Shown: positions 38,209 through 46,160 of the stretch, piece by piece
How the letters are laid out: every line of letters begins with the position of its first letter
How positions within the stretch are numbered: the stretch's first letter is position 1
From: Marinobacter nitratireducens
GTDB lineage: Bacteria; Pseudomonadota; Gammaproteobacteria; Pseudomonadales; Oleiphilaceae
Direction of reading: 5' to 3'
Assembly: GCF_000708045.1 (NCBI RefSeq)
Contig: NZ_ANIE01000007.1
Span: 186,001-250,000 of the forward strand
DNA: 64,000 nt
The notes under the pieces: generated by a model
Told to the model about the DNA's origin: nothing
The model's input: the letters and a program-made list of their open reading frames with translations, nothing else
Databases searched by the model: none
Translations under genes and position numbers: made by a program

Positions 38209-38242
38209 GCAAACAGACCTTTCTGGTGAACGCTCCCACCTG

Positions 38243-38671
38243 TTACTCAGGCTTTGGCAGAGACTCCACGTAGGTCTTGATGGCCCACATGGCGTTCTGA
38301 TCCAGCGTCTTCTTCCAGGACGGCATACCACGATCAGTACCGTTGCGAACACGCGTAATGAAGTACTCGTCATCCCAGATGGTCAGCTCGCGAAGGTCTG
38401 GCGTCAGGCCGCCTGACATGGCGCGAATGCCGTGACAGCCTGCACAGTTGCCCGCGTAGGCACTCTCACCGATCTTTACCGCTTCTTCCTGCATATCTCC
38501 GTGGGCGTTACCTTCCCGGAACGGATTCTCGATCAGGACCTCATCGCCCAGGTTGGGCAGGTCCCCGGTATCGACGGCTTGCGGTGTCACGTTACCGTGC
38601 GCGATAGCCAGGCCAGCGGCACCAAAAAGCCCGGCGGCGATCAATGCTTTGAGTGAAAAGGACGTTGTCAT
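38243..38671 (-). CDS. exaB: Cytochrome c550, electron acceptor of ExaA
   Basis: 142 aa with signal peptide MTTSFSLKALIAAGLFG ending near AIAHG. One haem c site, CAGCHG, and a distal Met candidate in RGMPSWKKTL. Length and place fit the PedF/ExaB group that takes electrons from PQQ alcohol dehydrogenases. AGAGGT lies 8 nt before the ATG. Two regulatory-type motifs are within 130 bp upstream. It probably forms one transcript with the XoxJ-like gene. Confidence 0.88.
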   Translation of the reverse strand: MTTSFSLKALIAAGLFGAAGLAIAHGNVTPQAVDTGDLPNLGDEVLIENPFREGNAHGDMQEEAVKIGESAYAGNCAGCHGIRAMSGGLTPDLRELTIWDDEYFITRVRNGTDRGMPSWKKTLDQNAMWAIKTYVESLPKPE

Positions 38672-38770
38672 TGTGTCTACCTCTGTTATTTCCCCGTGCG
38701 CTGGCTAATTGGAGTTATGGAAAGCCAACTTGCTGACTTCTAGTCTAGGAATCCCGAGAGCGGATCCGAA

Positions 38771-38784
38771 TGCCACTTTGGGGG
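38771..38784 (-). promoter_or_regulatory. CCCAAAGT-type site upstream of cytochrome c550
   Basis: Minus strand CCCCCAAAGTGGCA, 100 bp before the cytochrome start. It matches the pqqA site (30121-30133) in CCCAAAGT(A/G)GCA and in distance to the start codon. Confidence 0.62.
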
Positions 38785-38798
38785 ATTTAATTTAGTTC

Positions 38799-38808
38799 CT
38801 TGGTAGTA
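38799..38808 (-). promoter_or_regulatory. TACTACCAAG site upstream of cytochrome c550
   Basis: Minus strand TACTACCAAG followed by GAACTAA, 128 bp before the cytochrome start and 15 bp from the CCCAAAGT site. The GGAACTAA extension recurs at the divergent pedA1 promoter. Confidence 0.65.
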
Positions 38809-38888
38809 GACGGAGAGAGTGAGCGACCAGCCATAATATGATGCAAGTCATTGAAATCAGGGAATCAGGATTTCCATATCGCCCGAAA

Positions 38889-38922
38889 ATTAGTTCCTAA
38901 GTAGCGCCACTTTGCTACTTTC
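38889..38922. promoter_or_regulatory. Composite regulatory site before pedA1
   Basis: Plus strand TTAGTTCCTAAGTAGC followed by GCCACTTTG and CTACTTTC. The first part repeats TTAGTTCCT of the cytochrome promoter, and GCCACTTTG is the complement of the CAAAGTGGC core. It ends about 65 bp before the pedA1 start. The 316-bp gap 38672-38987 holds only these divergent control sites. Confidence 0.55.
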
Positions 38923-38987
38923 TGAATATTTTCGCCCCCTCCCCCCTTTCACTAAGCTGGAACCACAACAATAACCTGGAGATTCCC

Positions 38988-40160
38988 ATGGCGTTCTCGA
39001 AGCGGCTTTTCGCCGCGACGCTCGCAGCACTGACAATTGCCCTCCCGGCTCAAGCCGAGGGCCTGAACGTGCGGATTGGATACGTCCAGTGGATTCCGGA
39101 CCAGGGGCCGGTTCTATCCAACGTCATTCCCGAGCCCGAAGACTCAGGATTGCGCGGCGCGCAACTGGCCATTGAGGACAATCGCACCACCGGAAAATTT
39201 CTGGGCCAGGAATACAATCTTGAAAGCCTGGTAGCGGACTCTGAGGCTGCCGCAGCCGCAGCCTTTGAAGCAATGCAGAGCGACGGCATTGACCTCTTCG
39301 TTATCAATGCTCCCGCCAGCACCCTAGAGATGCTGGCATCCAAATCAGGCGACAACACACTGCTATTCAATGCAGGCGCCAAAGAGGACTCGCTTAGAAC
39401 CACCGAATGCCACGCCAATCTCCTTCACACCCTGCCCAGTTACAGCATGCTCACGGATGCGCTGGGGCAGTGGCTGAATCAGCGTCGATGGAAAGAAGTC
39501 TTCCTGATCACCGGTCCCACCAGTGCGGACGAGGGCTGGGCGAACGCGTTCCGGCGCTCGGCCAAGCGGTTCGGATTGGAAATCGTCGAAGACAAGCCCT
39601 GGACCTTTAATGCCGACCTGCGCCGCACTGCCTCCAAAGAACTGCCTCTCTTTACTCAGGCCGATGACTACGATGCCGTTGTCGTGGCGGATGTGCGTGG
39701 CGATTTTGGTGAGTACGTGCCGTTCAATACCTGGCTACCACGGCCGGTGGTTGGTACCCAGGGAATGACGCCAGTGACCTGGCACAGGGTGGTTGAGAGT
39801 TGGGGTGCTGCACAGCTACAAAGTCGCTTCCAGGAATTGGCGGGACGCCACATGAACGGCGAGGACTACGCCGCCTGGGCGGCTGTTCGCTCAATTGGCA
39901 CCGCGGTTACCCGGCTGAATGCAACCGACGCCTCAGACATTCGCGCATTCCTGTTCAGTGACAAGTTCCAGCTCGCCGCCTTCAAAGGCCGCAAGCTGAC
40001 TTATCGCGGCTGGAACGGGCAGCTCCGACAGCCAGTCCCTCTGGTACACCCGCGCGGTCTGGTGGCCCGGGCACCGTTCGAAGGCTTTTTGCATCCCCGA
40101 ACCACCATGGACACGCTCGGTTTTGATCAGCCGGAAAGTGACTGCCGAATCAATAATTGA
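38988..40160 (+). CDS. pedA1: PQQ-dehydrogenase-associated ABC substrate-binding protein (PedA1-like)
   Basis: 390 aa with signal peptide MAFSKRLFAATLAALTIALP. Branched-chain amino-acid-type binding fold: IGYVQWIPDQGP, RGAQLAIEDNRTTGKFLGQEY, and NTLLFNAGAKEDSLR. It heads a four-gene operon (binding protein, propeller, ATPase, permease) seen next to PQQ alcohol dehydrogenases. In Pseudomonas putida the equivalent PedA1A2BC system is needed for growth at low lanthanide. GGAG precedes the ATG. Ligand not provable from sequence; symbol by operon similarity. Confidence 0.82.
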   Translation: MAFSKRLFAATLAALTIALPAQAEGLNVRIGYVQWIPDQGPVLSNVIPEPEDSGLRGAQLAIEDNRTTGKFLGQEYNLESLVADSEAAAAAAFEAMQSDGIDLFVINAPASTLEMLASKSGDNTLLFNAGAKEDSLRTTECHANLLHTLPSYSMLTDALGQWLNQRRWKEVFLITGPTSADEGWANAFRRSAKRFGLEIVEDKPWTFNADLRRTASKELPLFTQADDYDAVVVADVRGDFGEYVPFNTWLPRPVVGTQGMTPVTWHRVVESWGAAQLQSRFQELAGRHMNGEDYAAWAAVRSIGTAVTRLNATDASDIRAFLFSDKFQLAAFKGRKLTYRGWNGQLRQPVPLVHPRGLVARAPFEGFLHPRTTMDTLGFDQPESDCRINN

Positions 40161-40203
40161 GCCTCAGGGCATTTAGGTTTCAGAACAAAAAGGAGCGACA
40201 ACC

Positions 40204-41178
40204 ATGAACAGATTACTCAAACGGACCGCCCTGGCAACGATGATTGGTCTTTCCGGCCCAGCCATGGCCAGCATGGCTTATGTGTCCAACGAGAAAGACA
40301 ATACCTTGTCGATCATCGACACCAACACCCAAGAGGTTGTCGAGACAATTGATGTGGGCCAGCGTCCGCGGGGCATCCTGCTCTCGAAAGACCATTCCAA
40401 GCTTTACATCTGTGCCAGCGACGATGACACCGTGCAGATCATGGATCTCGCCACGCGGAAGATCGTCGATACCCTGCCTTCCGGCGAAGACCCGGAGCAG
40501 TTTGCCCTGCACCCGAACAACAAACATTTGTATATCTCCAACGAAGACGACGCAATCGTGACCGTGGTTGACGTATCCACCAAGGACGTACTTGCCCAGA
40601 TTGACGTTGGGGTCGAACCCGAAGGCATGGCGGTGAGCCCCGACGGCAAGTGGGCGGTCAACACCTCGGAAACCACCAGCATGCTGCACTGGATCAACAC
40701 CGAAACCTTCGAGATCGAAAAGAACATTGTCGTGGGCCAGCGCCCGCGCCACGTGGAGTTCAGTAAGGACAGCAAGGTTGCCTGGGCCTCGGCTGAGATT
40801 GGCGGCACCGTTCACATTATCGATGTGGACAACCTGGAGCAGATCCACGAAATGACCTTCAAAGTACCGGGGGTGAACCAGGATCGCGTTCAGCCAGTCG
40901 GTATCGAACTGACCTCCGATGGCAAGTACGCCTTCATTGCCCTGGGCCCCTCCAACCACGTTGCCGTGGTGGACGCTCAGACATACGAGGTGCTCGACTA
41001 CCTTCTGGTCGGCGCCCGGGTATGGCAGCTGGACCTGGACAAGGATGAAAAACACCTCTATACCACGAACGGTGTGTCCGGCGATGTGTCCATCATTGAT
41101 ATAGAGGACATGAGGGTGATCAAATCCATCAAGGTGGGCCGCTACCCCTGGGGTGTGGTTATCGATCCGACGTCATGA
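40204..41178 (+). CDS. pedA2: YVTN beta-propeller protein of the PQQ/ABC operon (PedA2-like)
   Basis: 324 aa, signal peptide MNRLLKRTALATMIGLSGPAMA, then about seven YVTN-type repeats: MAYVSNEKDNTLSIIDT, LYICASDDDTVQIMD, LYISNEDDAIVTVVD, AWASAEIGGTVHIID, AFIALGPSNHVAVVD and LYTTNGVSGDVSIID. A periplasmic seven-bladed propeller is expected. The many Asp and Glu residues on blade loops could bind metal, which is inference. It overlaps the ATPase gene by 4 bp. Confidence 0.86.
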   Translation: MNRLLKRTALATMIGLSGPAMASMAYVSNEKDNTLSIIDTNTQEVVETIDVGQRPRGILLSKDHSKLYICASDDDTVQIMDLATRKIVDTLPSGEDPEQFALHPNNKHLYISNEDDAIVTVVDVSTKDVLAQIDVGVEPEGMAVSPDGKWAVNTSETTSMLHWINTETFEIEKNIVVGQRPRHVEFSKDSKVAWASAEIGGTVHIIDVDNLEQIHEMTFKVPGVNQDRVQPVGIELTSDGKYAFIALGPSNHVAVVDAQTYEVLDYLLVGARVWQLDLDKDEKHLYTTNGVSGDVSIIDIEDMRVIKSIKVGRYPWGVVIDPTS

Positions 41179-41897
41179 CCATTGAAGCCCGAAGCCTCAG
41201 TTTTCGCTACGGCGACAAACCGGTATTGAGAGAGGTCAGCTTCGCGCTGACCTCCGGGCGCTTTCACGCCTTGCTCGGCCCCAACGGCGCAGGCAAGTCC
41301 ACCCTGTTTGGCCTCCTTACCCGTCTTCTCGCGCTCCAACAGGGCGATATCCTCCTTGCCGGTCAATCCCTGAAGAAGCAGCCTGCTGAAGCTATGCGTC
41401 AGATTGGTGTGGTGTTCCAGCAAAACGCGCTGGACCTCGACCTCACCGTTCGCCAGAACCTTCAGTACCACGCGGCCCTGCACGGACTTTCCCGCAAAGA
41501 GGCCAGGCTCAGGGGCGACCAGGAGCTGGAGCGCTTCAACCTGCTTGACCGGGCCAACGATGCCGTTCGGCAGTTGAACGGCGGTCACCGTCGCCGGGTC
41601 GAAATCGCCCGCGCCTTGCTCCACAAACCGTCGCTACTGCTGCTGGATGAGCCCACTGTCGGGCTGGACGTTGCCAGCCGTAAAGCGCTGAACGCCTATG
41701 TTCGCACGCTATGCGAAGAGGACGGACTGACCGTGCTCTGGGCCACTCACCTGATCGAAGAAGTCCGCAATGATGATCGGGTTCTGATTCTGCATCAGGG
41801 CCAGCTACTGGCCGATGGTGACGGCCATGAAATCTGCGAGGCCGAGGGCACGCAGGATCTGGCCGAAACCTTCCACTCACTGACCGGAGCCGGTTGA
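41175..41897 (+). CDS. pedB: ABC transporter ATP-binding protein (PedB-like)
   Basis: 240 aa. Walker A GPNGAGKST, Q-loop VVFQQNALDLD, signature LNGGHRRRVEIARAL (LNGGH in place of LSGGQ), Walker B LLLLDEPTVGLD and H-loop WATHLIEE. It belongs to the drug/alcohol-type ABC-2 ATPases and powers the permease encoded next. The order binding protein, propeller, ATPase, permease is that of the PQQ-associated operon. Overlaps both neighbours by 4 bp. Confidence 0.9.
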   Translation: MTIEARSLSFRYGDKPVLREVSFALTSGRFHALLGPNGAGKSTLFGLLTRLLALQQGDILLAGQSLKKQPAEAMRQIGVVFQQNALDLDLTVRQNLQYHAALHGLSRKEARLRGDQELERFNLLDRANDAVRQLNGGHRRRVEIARALLHKPSLLLLDEPTVGLDVASRKALNAYVRTLCEEDGLTVLWATHLIEEVRNDDRVLILHQGQLLADGDGHEICEAEGTQDLAETFHSLTGAG

Positions 41898-42703
41898 CCA
41901 TGAAAGCCTCGCACTACTGGCACTGTTTTGTCGGCATCCAGACCCGGGAATGGTTGCGCTTCTGGCAGCAACGAACCCGCTTCGCCAGCGCACTGGTGAG
42001 GCCTTTGCTATGGCTGGTGGTGTTTGCTGCCGGCTTCCGGGCGGTACTGGGCATTTCCATCATTCCGCCCTACGAAACTTACATCACCTACGAGACCTAC
42101 ATTGCCCCTGGCCTGTGTGGCATGATCATCCTGTTCAACAGCATGCAGGGAGCCCTCTCGATGGTGTATGACCGGGAACTGGGCAGCATGCGCGTGTTAT
42201 TGATGAGCCCACTGCCTCGCCCGTTTCTGCTGGTCACCAAACTGCTGGCCATGGGCGTGGTCTCCATCGGCCAGGTGTATGTGTTCCTGTTGCTGGCGCT
42301 TCTGGTGGATGTCGAACCGCCGCTCTGGGGCTATCTGGCGATTCTGCCAGCGCTGATCCTGACCAGCCTGATGCTGGGCGCATTGGGACTACTGATTGCA
42401 ACCTGGATCAAGCAGCTTGAAAACTTTGCGGGCGTGATGAATTTCGTAATCTTCCCGATGTTCTTCATGTCGTCCGCGCTCTATCCGCTGTGGCGGATGA
42501 ACGAAGCCAGTCCCTGGCTCTACTGGATTTGCCAGTTCAATCCATTCACCCACGCCGTGGAAGCGATCCGGTTTTCACTCTATCTGGAGTGGAACCCAAC
42601 AGCCTATGGGATCACGGCGGGTGTCACTGTCGTGCTTGCCGTGTTCGCAACGGCAGGATTCCGACCGCAGCGTACTCGCATCCTGGGGAGTAAAGCAGCC
42701 TGA
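41894..42703 (+). CDS. pedC: ABC-2 type permease (PedC-like)
   Basis: 269 aa with six membrane helices. RPLLWLVVFAAGFRAVLG, the tyrosine-rich periplasmic loop IIPPYETYITYETYIAPGLCG, DRELGSMRVLLMSPLPRPFLLVTKLL and the terminal FRPQRTRILG are typical of ABC-2 permeases. ABC-2 systems usually export, so direction for this family is open. Last gene of the operon; it converges on another transporter with an 8-bp gap. Confidence 0.88.
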   Translation: MTMKASHYWHCFVGIQTREWLRFWQQRTRFASALVRPLLWLVVFAAGFRAVLGISIIPPYETYITYETYIAPGLCGMIILFNSMQGALSMVYDRELGSMRVLLMSPLPRPFLLVTKLLAMGVVSIGQVYVFLLLALLVDVEPPLWGYLAILPALILTSLMLGALGLLIATWIKQLENFAGVMNFVIFPMFFMSSALYPLWRMNEASPWLYWICQFNPFTHAVEAIRFSLYLEWNPTAYGITAGVTVVLAVFATAGFRPQRTRILGSKAA

Positions 42704-42710
42704 GATGTGA

Positions 42711-43379
42711 CTAATCAGTACACTCTCTGGTCCTGAGTTTGTTCAACAGTCCTTGAACCACTCCTTTGCCATCAACAGGCTTGTCCCACTTTAACTTTGC
42801 TGGCCTGCCGTCCAAATACCAGAGTCGGTTGGCAAGGATGTCGGCGTCGTTCGCATCGTGAGTGACGCATATCATCGCCATGGCCGGGTGGGCGTCGAGA
42901 ATCCGGGCAATCAACTGTTTCAGTTCATCCGCCATCACCGGATCAAGAGACGCAAACGGCTCGTCCAGCAGCAGCAAATCCGGCTTTACCGCCAAACAGC
43001 GAGCAAGGGCCGCACGACGGGCCATACCAAGGGAAAGCTGATCCGGGAAATAATCGCCGTACCCATTCAGCCCAACCTGGGCCAGCAACTCTTGCGCCTC
43101 ACCCCTGGTTGCCCCTACAAGTTTCAGGTTGGCTTTCAGGGTTCGCCACGGTAGCAACCGGTGCTCCTGAAACAGGTAGCCAACCCGGTGGTTCTCACGC
43201 CCGATAACTGCTGAGTCGGGGACCGATACGTCCAGGCCGGCAATCGCATTCAGTAAGGTAGTTTTCCCGATCCCGGATGGCCCCAGAAGACAAATGCGAT
43301 CCCCGGCTCCAACGGTCGCCCTCACTTGACCGAGAACTGGGCGGCAAAAATCCCGACCCTCAATCTGCAGTTCAAGCAT
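42711..43379 (-). CDS. ABC transporter ATP-binding protein (SsuB/TauB-like)
   Basis: About 222 aa from the ATG at 43379, which overlaps the permease end by 8 bp and has GGAGGTT upstream. Walker A LLGPSGIGKTT, Q-loop YLFQEHRLLPWRT, signature LSLGMARRAALARCL, Walker B DLLLLDEPFASLD and H-loop CVTHDANDAD. The FQEHRLLPW sequence is typical of nitrate/sulfonate/taurine importers. Last gene of a binding protein-permease-ATPase operon. Confidence 0.9.
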   Translation of the reverse strand: MLELQIEGRDFCRPVLGQVRATVGAGDRICLLGPSGIGKTTLLNAIAGLDVSVPDSAVIGRENHRVGYLFQEHRLLPWRTLKANLKLVGATRGEAQELLAQVGLNGYGDYFPDQLSLGMARRAALARCLAVKPDLLLLDEPFASLDPVMADELKQLIARILDAHPAMAMICVTHDANDADILANRLWYLDGRPAKLKWDKPVDGKGVVQGLLNKLRTRECTD

Positions 43380-44148
43380 GGGCAACCTCCGGCTGACGCC
43401 AGCGGTTGGCCCGACGTTCCAGCGGCTGCAGGACAGCCAGTTCAATTAACTGCACGACCGCTATAAACGCCAGGCTATACGCCAGAATAGACGCCACATC
43501 GAATACCTGAAAAGCCATGTGTAGCTGGAACCCGACACCACTGGACCGGCCCAGCAACTCCACGACGAGAACAATTTTCCAGATCAGCGCCAGCCCGCCC
43601 CGGGTCGCGGCCATCAGGTAGGGAAACAGTTGTGGCAGCCAAACGTCCCTCAACCGCTGCCAGCGCGAAAATTGATAGACCGTGGCCATGTCCTCCAGGC
43701 GTCGATCCAGGCTGCGGGCGCCTTCCCGAACCGTCACCGCGACATTGGGCACTTTGTTGATGACGACCGCCATCACGGCCGCCACTTCCACCAGACCGAA
43801 CCAGACGTACATCAGGATAATCGTGACCAGAGCAGGCAGGTTGAGCAGTAAGACCAGAAGCGGATCAAATAGCGCGTTGGTTGCAGTGGAGCGTCCCATG
43901 GCGATGCCAATAAATGTGCCCAGCAACATGGCCAGGACGAAGGCGACAGCAACTCTCGCCAGGGTGGCTCCCAGATGATGCCAGAGGGCTCCGGATCCGG
44001 ACTCCCGGACCAGCGCATCCAACACCTCGACAGGCGTTGGCAGCAGGGGCGATTGTAGCGTGGATGCAATCACACCCCAGATGACAACCAGCATCGGCAG
44101 CACAACCCAGTAGCACCAGGCTGGTGGATGACCGGCGTTCCCGTTCAC
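43372..44148 (-). CDS. ABC transporter permease (SsuC/TauC-like)
   Basis: 258 aa with about six membrane helices. The EAA-type loop for ATPase contact is EGARSLDRRLEDMATVYQFSRWQRLRDVWLPQLFPYL. LGTFIGIAMGRS and GGLALIWKIVLVVELLGRSSGVGFQL are family blocks. It overlaps the binding-protein gene by 4 bp. Solute undefined; transporters of this class import sulfonates, nitrate, thiamine precursors or similar. Confidence 0.9.
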   Translation of the reverse strand: MNGNAGHPPAWCYWVVLPMLVVIWGVIASTLQSPLLPTPVEVLDALVRESGSGALWHHLGATLARVAVAFVLAMLLGTFIGIAMGRSTATNALFDPLLVLLLNLPALVTIILMYVWFGLVEVAAVMAVVINKVPNVAVTVREGARSLDRRLEDMATVYQFSRWQRLRDVWLPQLFPYLMAATRGGLALIWKIVLVVELLGRSSGVGFQLHMAFQVFDVASILAYSLAFIAVVQLIELAVLQPLERRANRWRQPEVAHA

Positions 44149-45158
44149 TGCCCGCCCCTGTAAAAGAGCTCCTCCGGCATCACTGAGCCTGCCTCGGTTC
44201 CGGTCAGCTCCAGCAGGTGGTGAAGATCCCCAATGCGGCTCTCGGTGAGTAATGAAGGGGTCCCGACGAGGAAGCCCTTTCTGAGCGCCTCGAACACACC
44301 GTCCGACGGATTCCCCATCAAAGGGCGAAGCCTTTGCCAGTATTCGGAATGGCCCGCCAGCTCGGTTTTGGTGTCATTCAGGGATTGGGAAAACCGTTCG
44401 ATCAAGGAGGCGTGCTTCCCGGCCCACCCAGCTGGGAACACATACCCCAGTACCGGCAGATTAGTATCAAGATCCATAGCCTCGAGCAGGTCTGCCATAC
44501 CAAACGCAGACCGCCAACCGCCAGAACCTTTCAGGCGAGCAGCGAAATGCCAGTAGGTGACAATGGCATCGACCCGCCCCCGCTTGAGGGCCTGGCTGAG
44601 CAAGGGGGGCGCTGCATATTGGACGTCCGCTGAGACCGCCAGATTAACCCCCTGCTTGGCGGCCACATTCTGCAGCAGAATCCAGCCTTTGCTGTCCGGG
44701 CCACCTGCGACACCAATGCGTTTTCCCGCCAGATCGTCCACGGAATCAATGGTCGAGCCTTCGGCGACAACAATATCGCCGATTTGGGACGAAAACGGCA
44801 CATAGAGATACGGACTACCAGCCTCGTACCGGGCCTGGGCCCACAGCAGGTCTGCCACCGCGCCATCCGACGACCCACTGGTCACCGCGAGCCTTGAGGC
44901 TGACAGGTTGGCAACCGGCTTCAAGACCAGGTCATAGCCGTTTCGGTGATCCAGCTCCCGGTGCTTGAGATGATCCAGCTCCCAGTGCGCGGTTCCGAAT
45001 TGCAGCACGCTGATGGTCAGCGTCGGCAACGCCGACGTAGCCGCTGCGGCACCACCGGACGCGCACACCGTGAACGCCAGAGAGATCAGGCAGGCACTGG
45101 CGGCCCGAAGGATTCGGGAGCCGGAACGGTTGGCGGTTGTTGTTTGTTGTTGGTCCAT
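44145..45158 (-). CDS. ABC transporter substrate-binding protein with His/Asp-rich duplication
   Basis: 337 aa with a signal region (LRAASACLISLAFTVCASGGAAAA). The SsuA/NMT1-like fold is seen in LTISVLQFGTAHWELD, SGSSDGAVADLLWAQA, DDLAGKRIGVAGGPDSKG and WAGKHASLIERFSQSL. An 8-residue near repeat, HWELDHLK then HRELDHRN, comes from a 24-bp tandem duplication (44947-44988). This puts several His, Glu and Asp residues at the start of the first lobe and might affect ligand or metal binding. Place beside the ped and exa genes suggests a link to PQQ alcohol metabolism. Confidence 0.85.
   Translation of the reverse strand: MDQQQTTTANRSGSRILRAASACLISLAFTVCASGGAAAATSALPTLTISVLQFGTAHWELDHLKHRELDHRNGYDLVLKPVANLSASRLAVTSGSSDGAVADLLWAQARYEAGSPYLYVPFSSQIGDIVVAEGSTIDSVDDLAGKRIGVAGGPDSKGWILLQNVAAKQGVNLAVSADVQYAAPPLLSQALKRGRVDAIVTYWHFAARLKGSGGWRSAFGMADLLEAMDLDTNLPVLGYVFPAGWAGKHASLIERFSQSLNDTKTELAGHSEYWQRLRPLMGNPSDGVFEALRKGFLVGTPSLLTESRIGDLHHLLELTGTEAGSVMPEELFYRGGQ
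44947..44988 (-). repeat. 24-bp in-frame tandem duplication
   Basis: TGATCCAGCTCCC(G/A)GTGC occurs at 44947-44964 and 44971-44988, offset by exactly 24 bp with one mismatch in 18. It gives the ELDH repeat in the binding protein. Confidence 0.85.
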
Positions 45159-45194
45159 ACCCCCACGATACGAACCCCGGGATTCACCAAGAAT

Positions 45195-45208
45195 AGTACT
45201 TTAGTGCC
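45195..45208 (-). promoter_or_regulatory. Variant ACTAAAGT site between the ABC operon and erbR
   Basis: Minus strand GGCACTAAAGTACT, in the divergent 177-bp gap. It resembles the CCCAAAGT sites less closely and also resembles 49764-49782. Tentative. Confidence 0.35.
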
Positions 45209-45335
45209 TGTTTTTTGGTGCGATGGTCTCATTCAACTCAAGGCCTGTATGGCGTGTAATGGAATCATCACAATAATAACCAGAGGCCCGGTGCCGCGAG
45301 CCAATGCTGCCAGACCTCATACATAGGAGGCCGCC

Positions 45336-46109
45336 ATGTTGAATGAGCCCGATGCCGCACTCTCTTCGGAAACCAGCTATCATGGTTCTGAACCTACTCC
45401 TGATACCGACAACAAGCAGGTAGAAACATTCATGGAGCCGGCTTACAAGATTTTGATTGCCGACGACCACCCTCTCTTCCGTGAGGCCATCACCAGCGTG
45501 ATTTCCTCAGGCTTTGAGGGCAGTGAGATCATAGAAACCGACGACCTGGACAGCGCACTGGACGTAACCCGGGAAAACGACGACCTGGACCTGATCCTGC
45601 TCGACCTGAACATGCCCGGCATGCATGGCCTGAACGGCCTGATCACGCTGCGTAATGAAGCCCCCACCATTCCTGTGGTGATTGTCTCGGCAGAAGAAGA
45701 CAAGCAAGTGGTGCTGCAGGCCATTACTTACGGCGCGGTGGGATTCATCACCAAGTCCTCACCCCGGGACCAGATGACCGAAGCCATAGAGCAGATACTG
45801 AACGGTAATGTGTACCTGCCCTCCGACATCATCCGGACCGGCAAGGAAAGCTCCAGTCGGCGCTCCCGCGGCGATGAGAACCCGATTTCACCGGAACTGC
45901 TCAACTCCCTGACCCGTCGCCAGCTGCTGGTGCTTGAGCGCATGTCCAAGGGGGAATCCAACAAGCAGATCGCCTACAACCTCAACATCGCGGAAACGAC
46001 GGTCAAGGCGCATGTCTCCGCTATTCTCCGCAAACTTGGGGTTCACAATCGGGTTCAGGCCATTCTTTCGGCCAGCGATGTCGACTTCAGCCAGTATCTG
46101 AAGCGCTAG
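45336..46109 (+). CDS. erbR: LuxR-family response regulator ErbR/AgmR-like
   Basis: 257 aa. ATG at 45336 with a strong AGGAGG; an internal ATG at 45432 would remove a 32-residue acidic N-terminal extension. Intact receiver: Asp43-Asp44, phosphoacceptor Asp90 in [11 protein letters not shown], and Lys in TKSSPRD. LuxR-type helix-turn-helix [35 protein letters not shown]. In Pseudomonas this regulator drives pqq, exa and acetate genes. It is the only complete LuxR-type regulator in the alcohol island and the best candidate reader of the recurring promoter motifs. Followed by a terminator. Confidence 0.9.
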   Translation: MLNEPDAALSSETSYHGSEPTPDTDNKQVETFMEPAYKILIADDHPLFREAITSVISSGFEGSEIIETDDLDSALDVTRENDDLDLILLDLNMPGMHGLNGLITLRNEAPTIPVVIVSAEEDKQVVLQAITYGAVGFITKSSPRDQMTEAIEQILNGNVYLPSDIIRTGKESSSRRSRGDENPISPELLNSLTRRQLLVLERMSKGESNKQIAYNLNIAETTVKAHVSAILRKLGVHNRVQAILSASDVDFSQYLKR

Positions 46110-46132
46110 ACCGGAGTATCGAACCGAATGAG

Positions 46133-46160
46133 AAAGCCGGGAGAAATCCCGGCTTTTTTT
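46133..46160. terminator. Terminator after erbR
   Basis: AAAGCCGGGA, GAAA loop, TCCCGGCTTT and further T residues: a 10-bp perfect stem. The T run reaches the stop codon of the convergent kinase gene. Confidence 0.93.
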
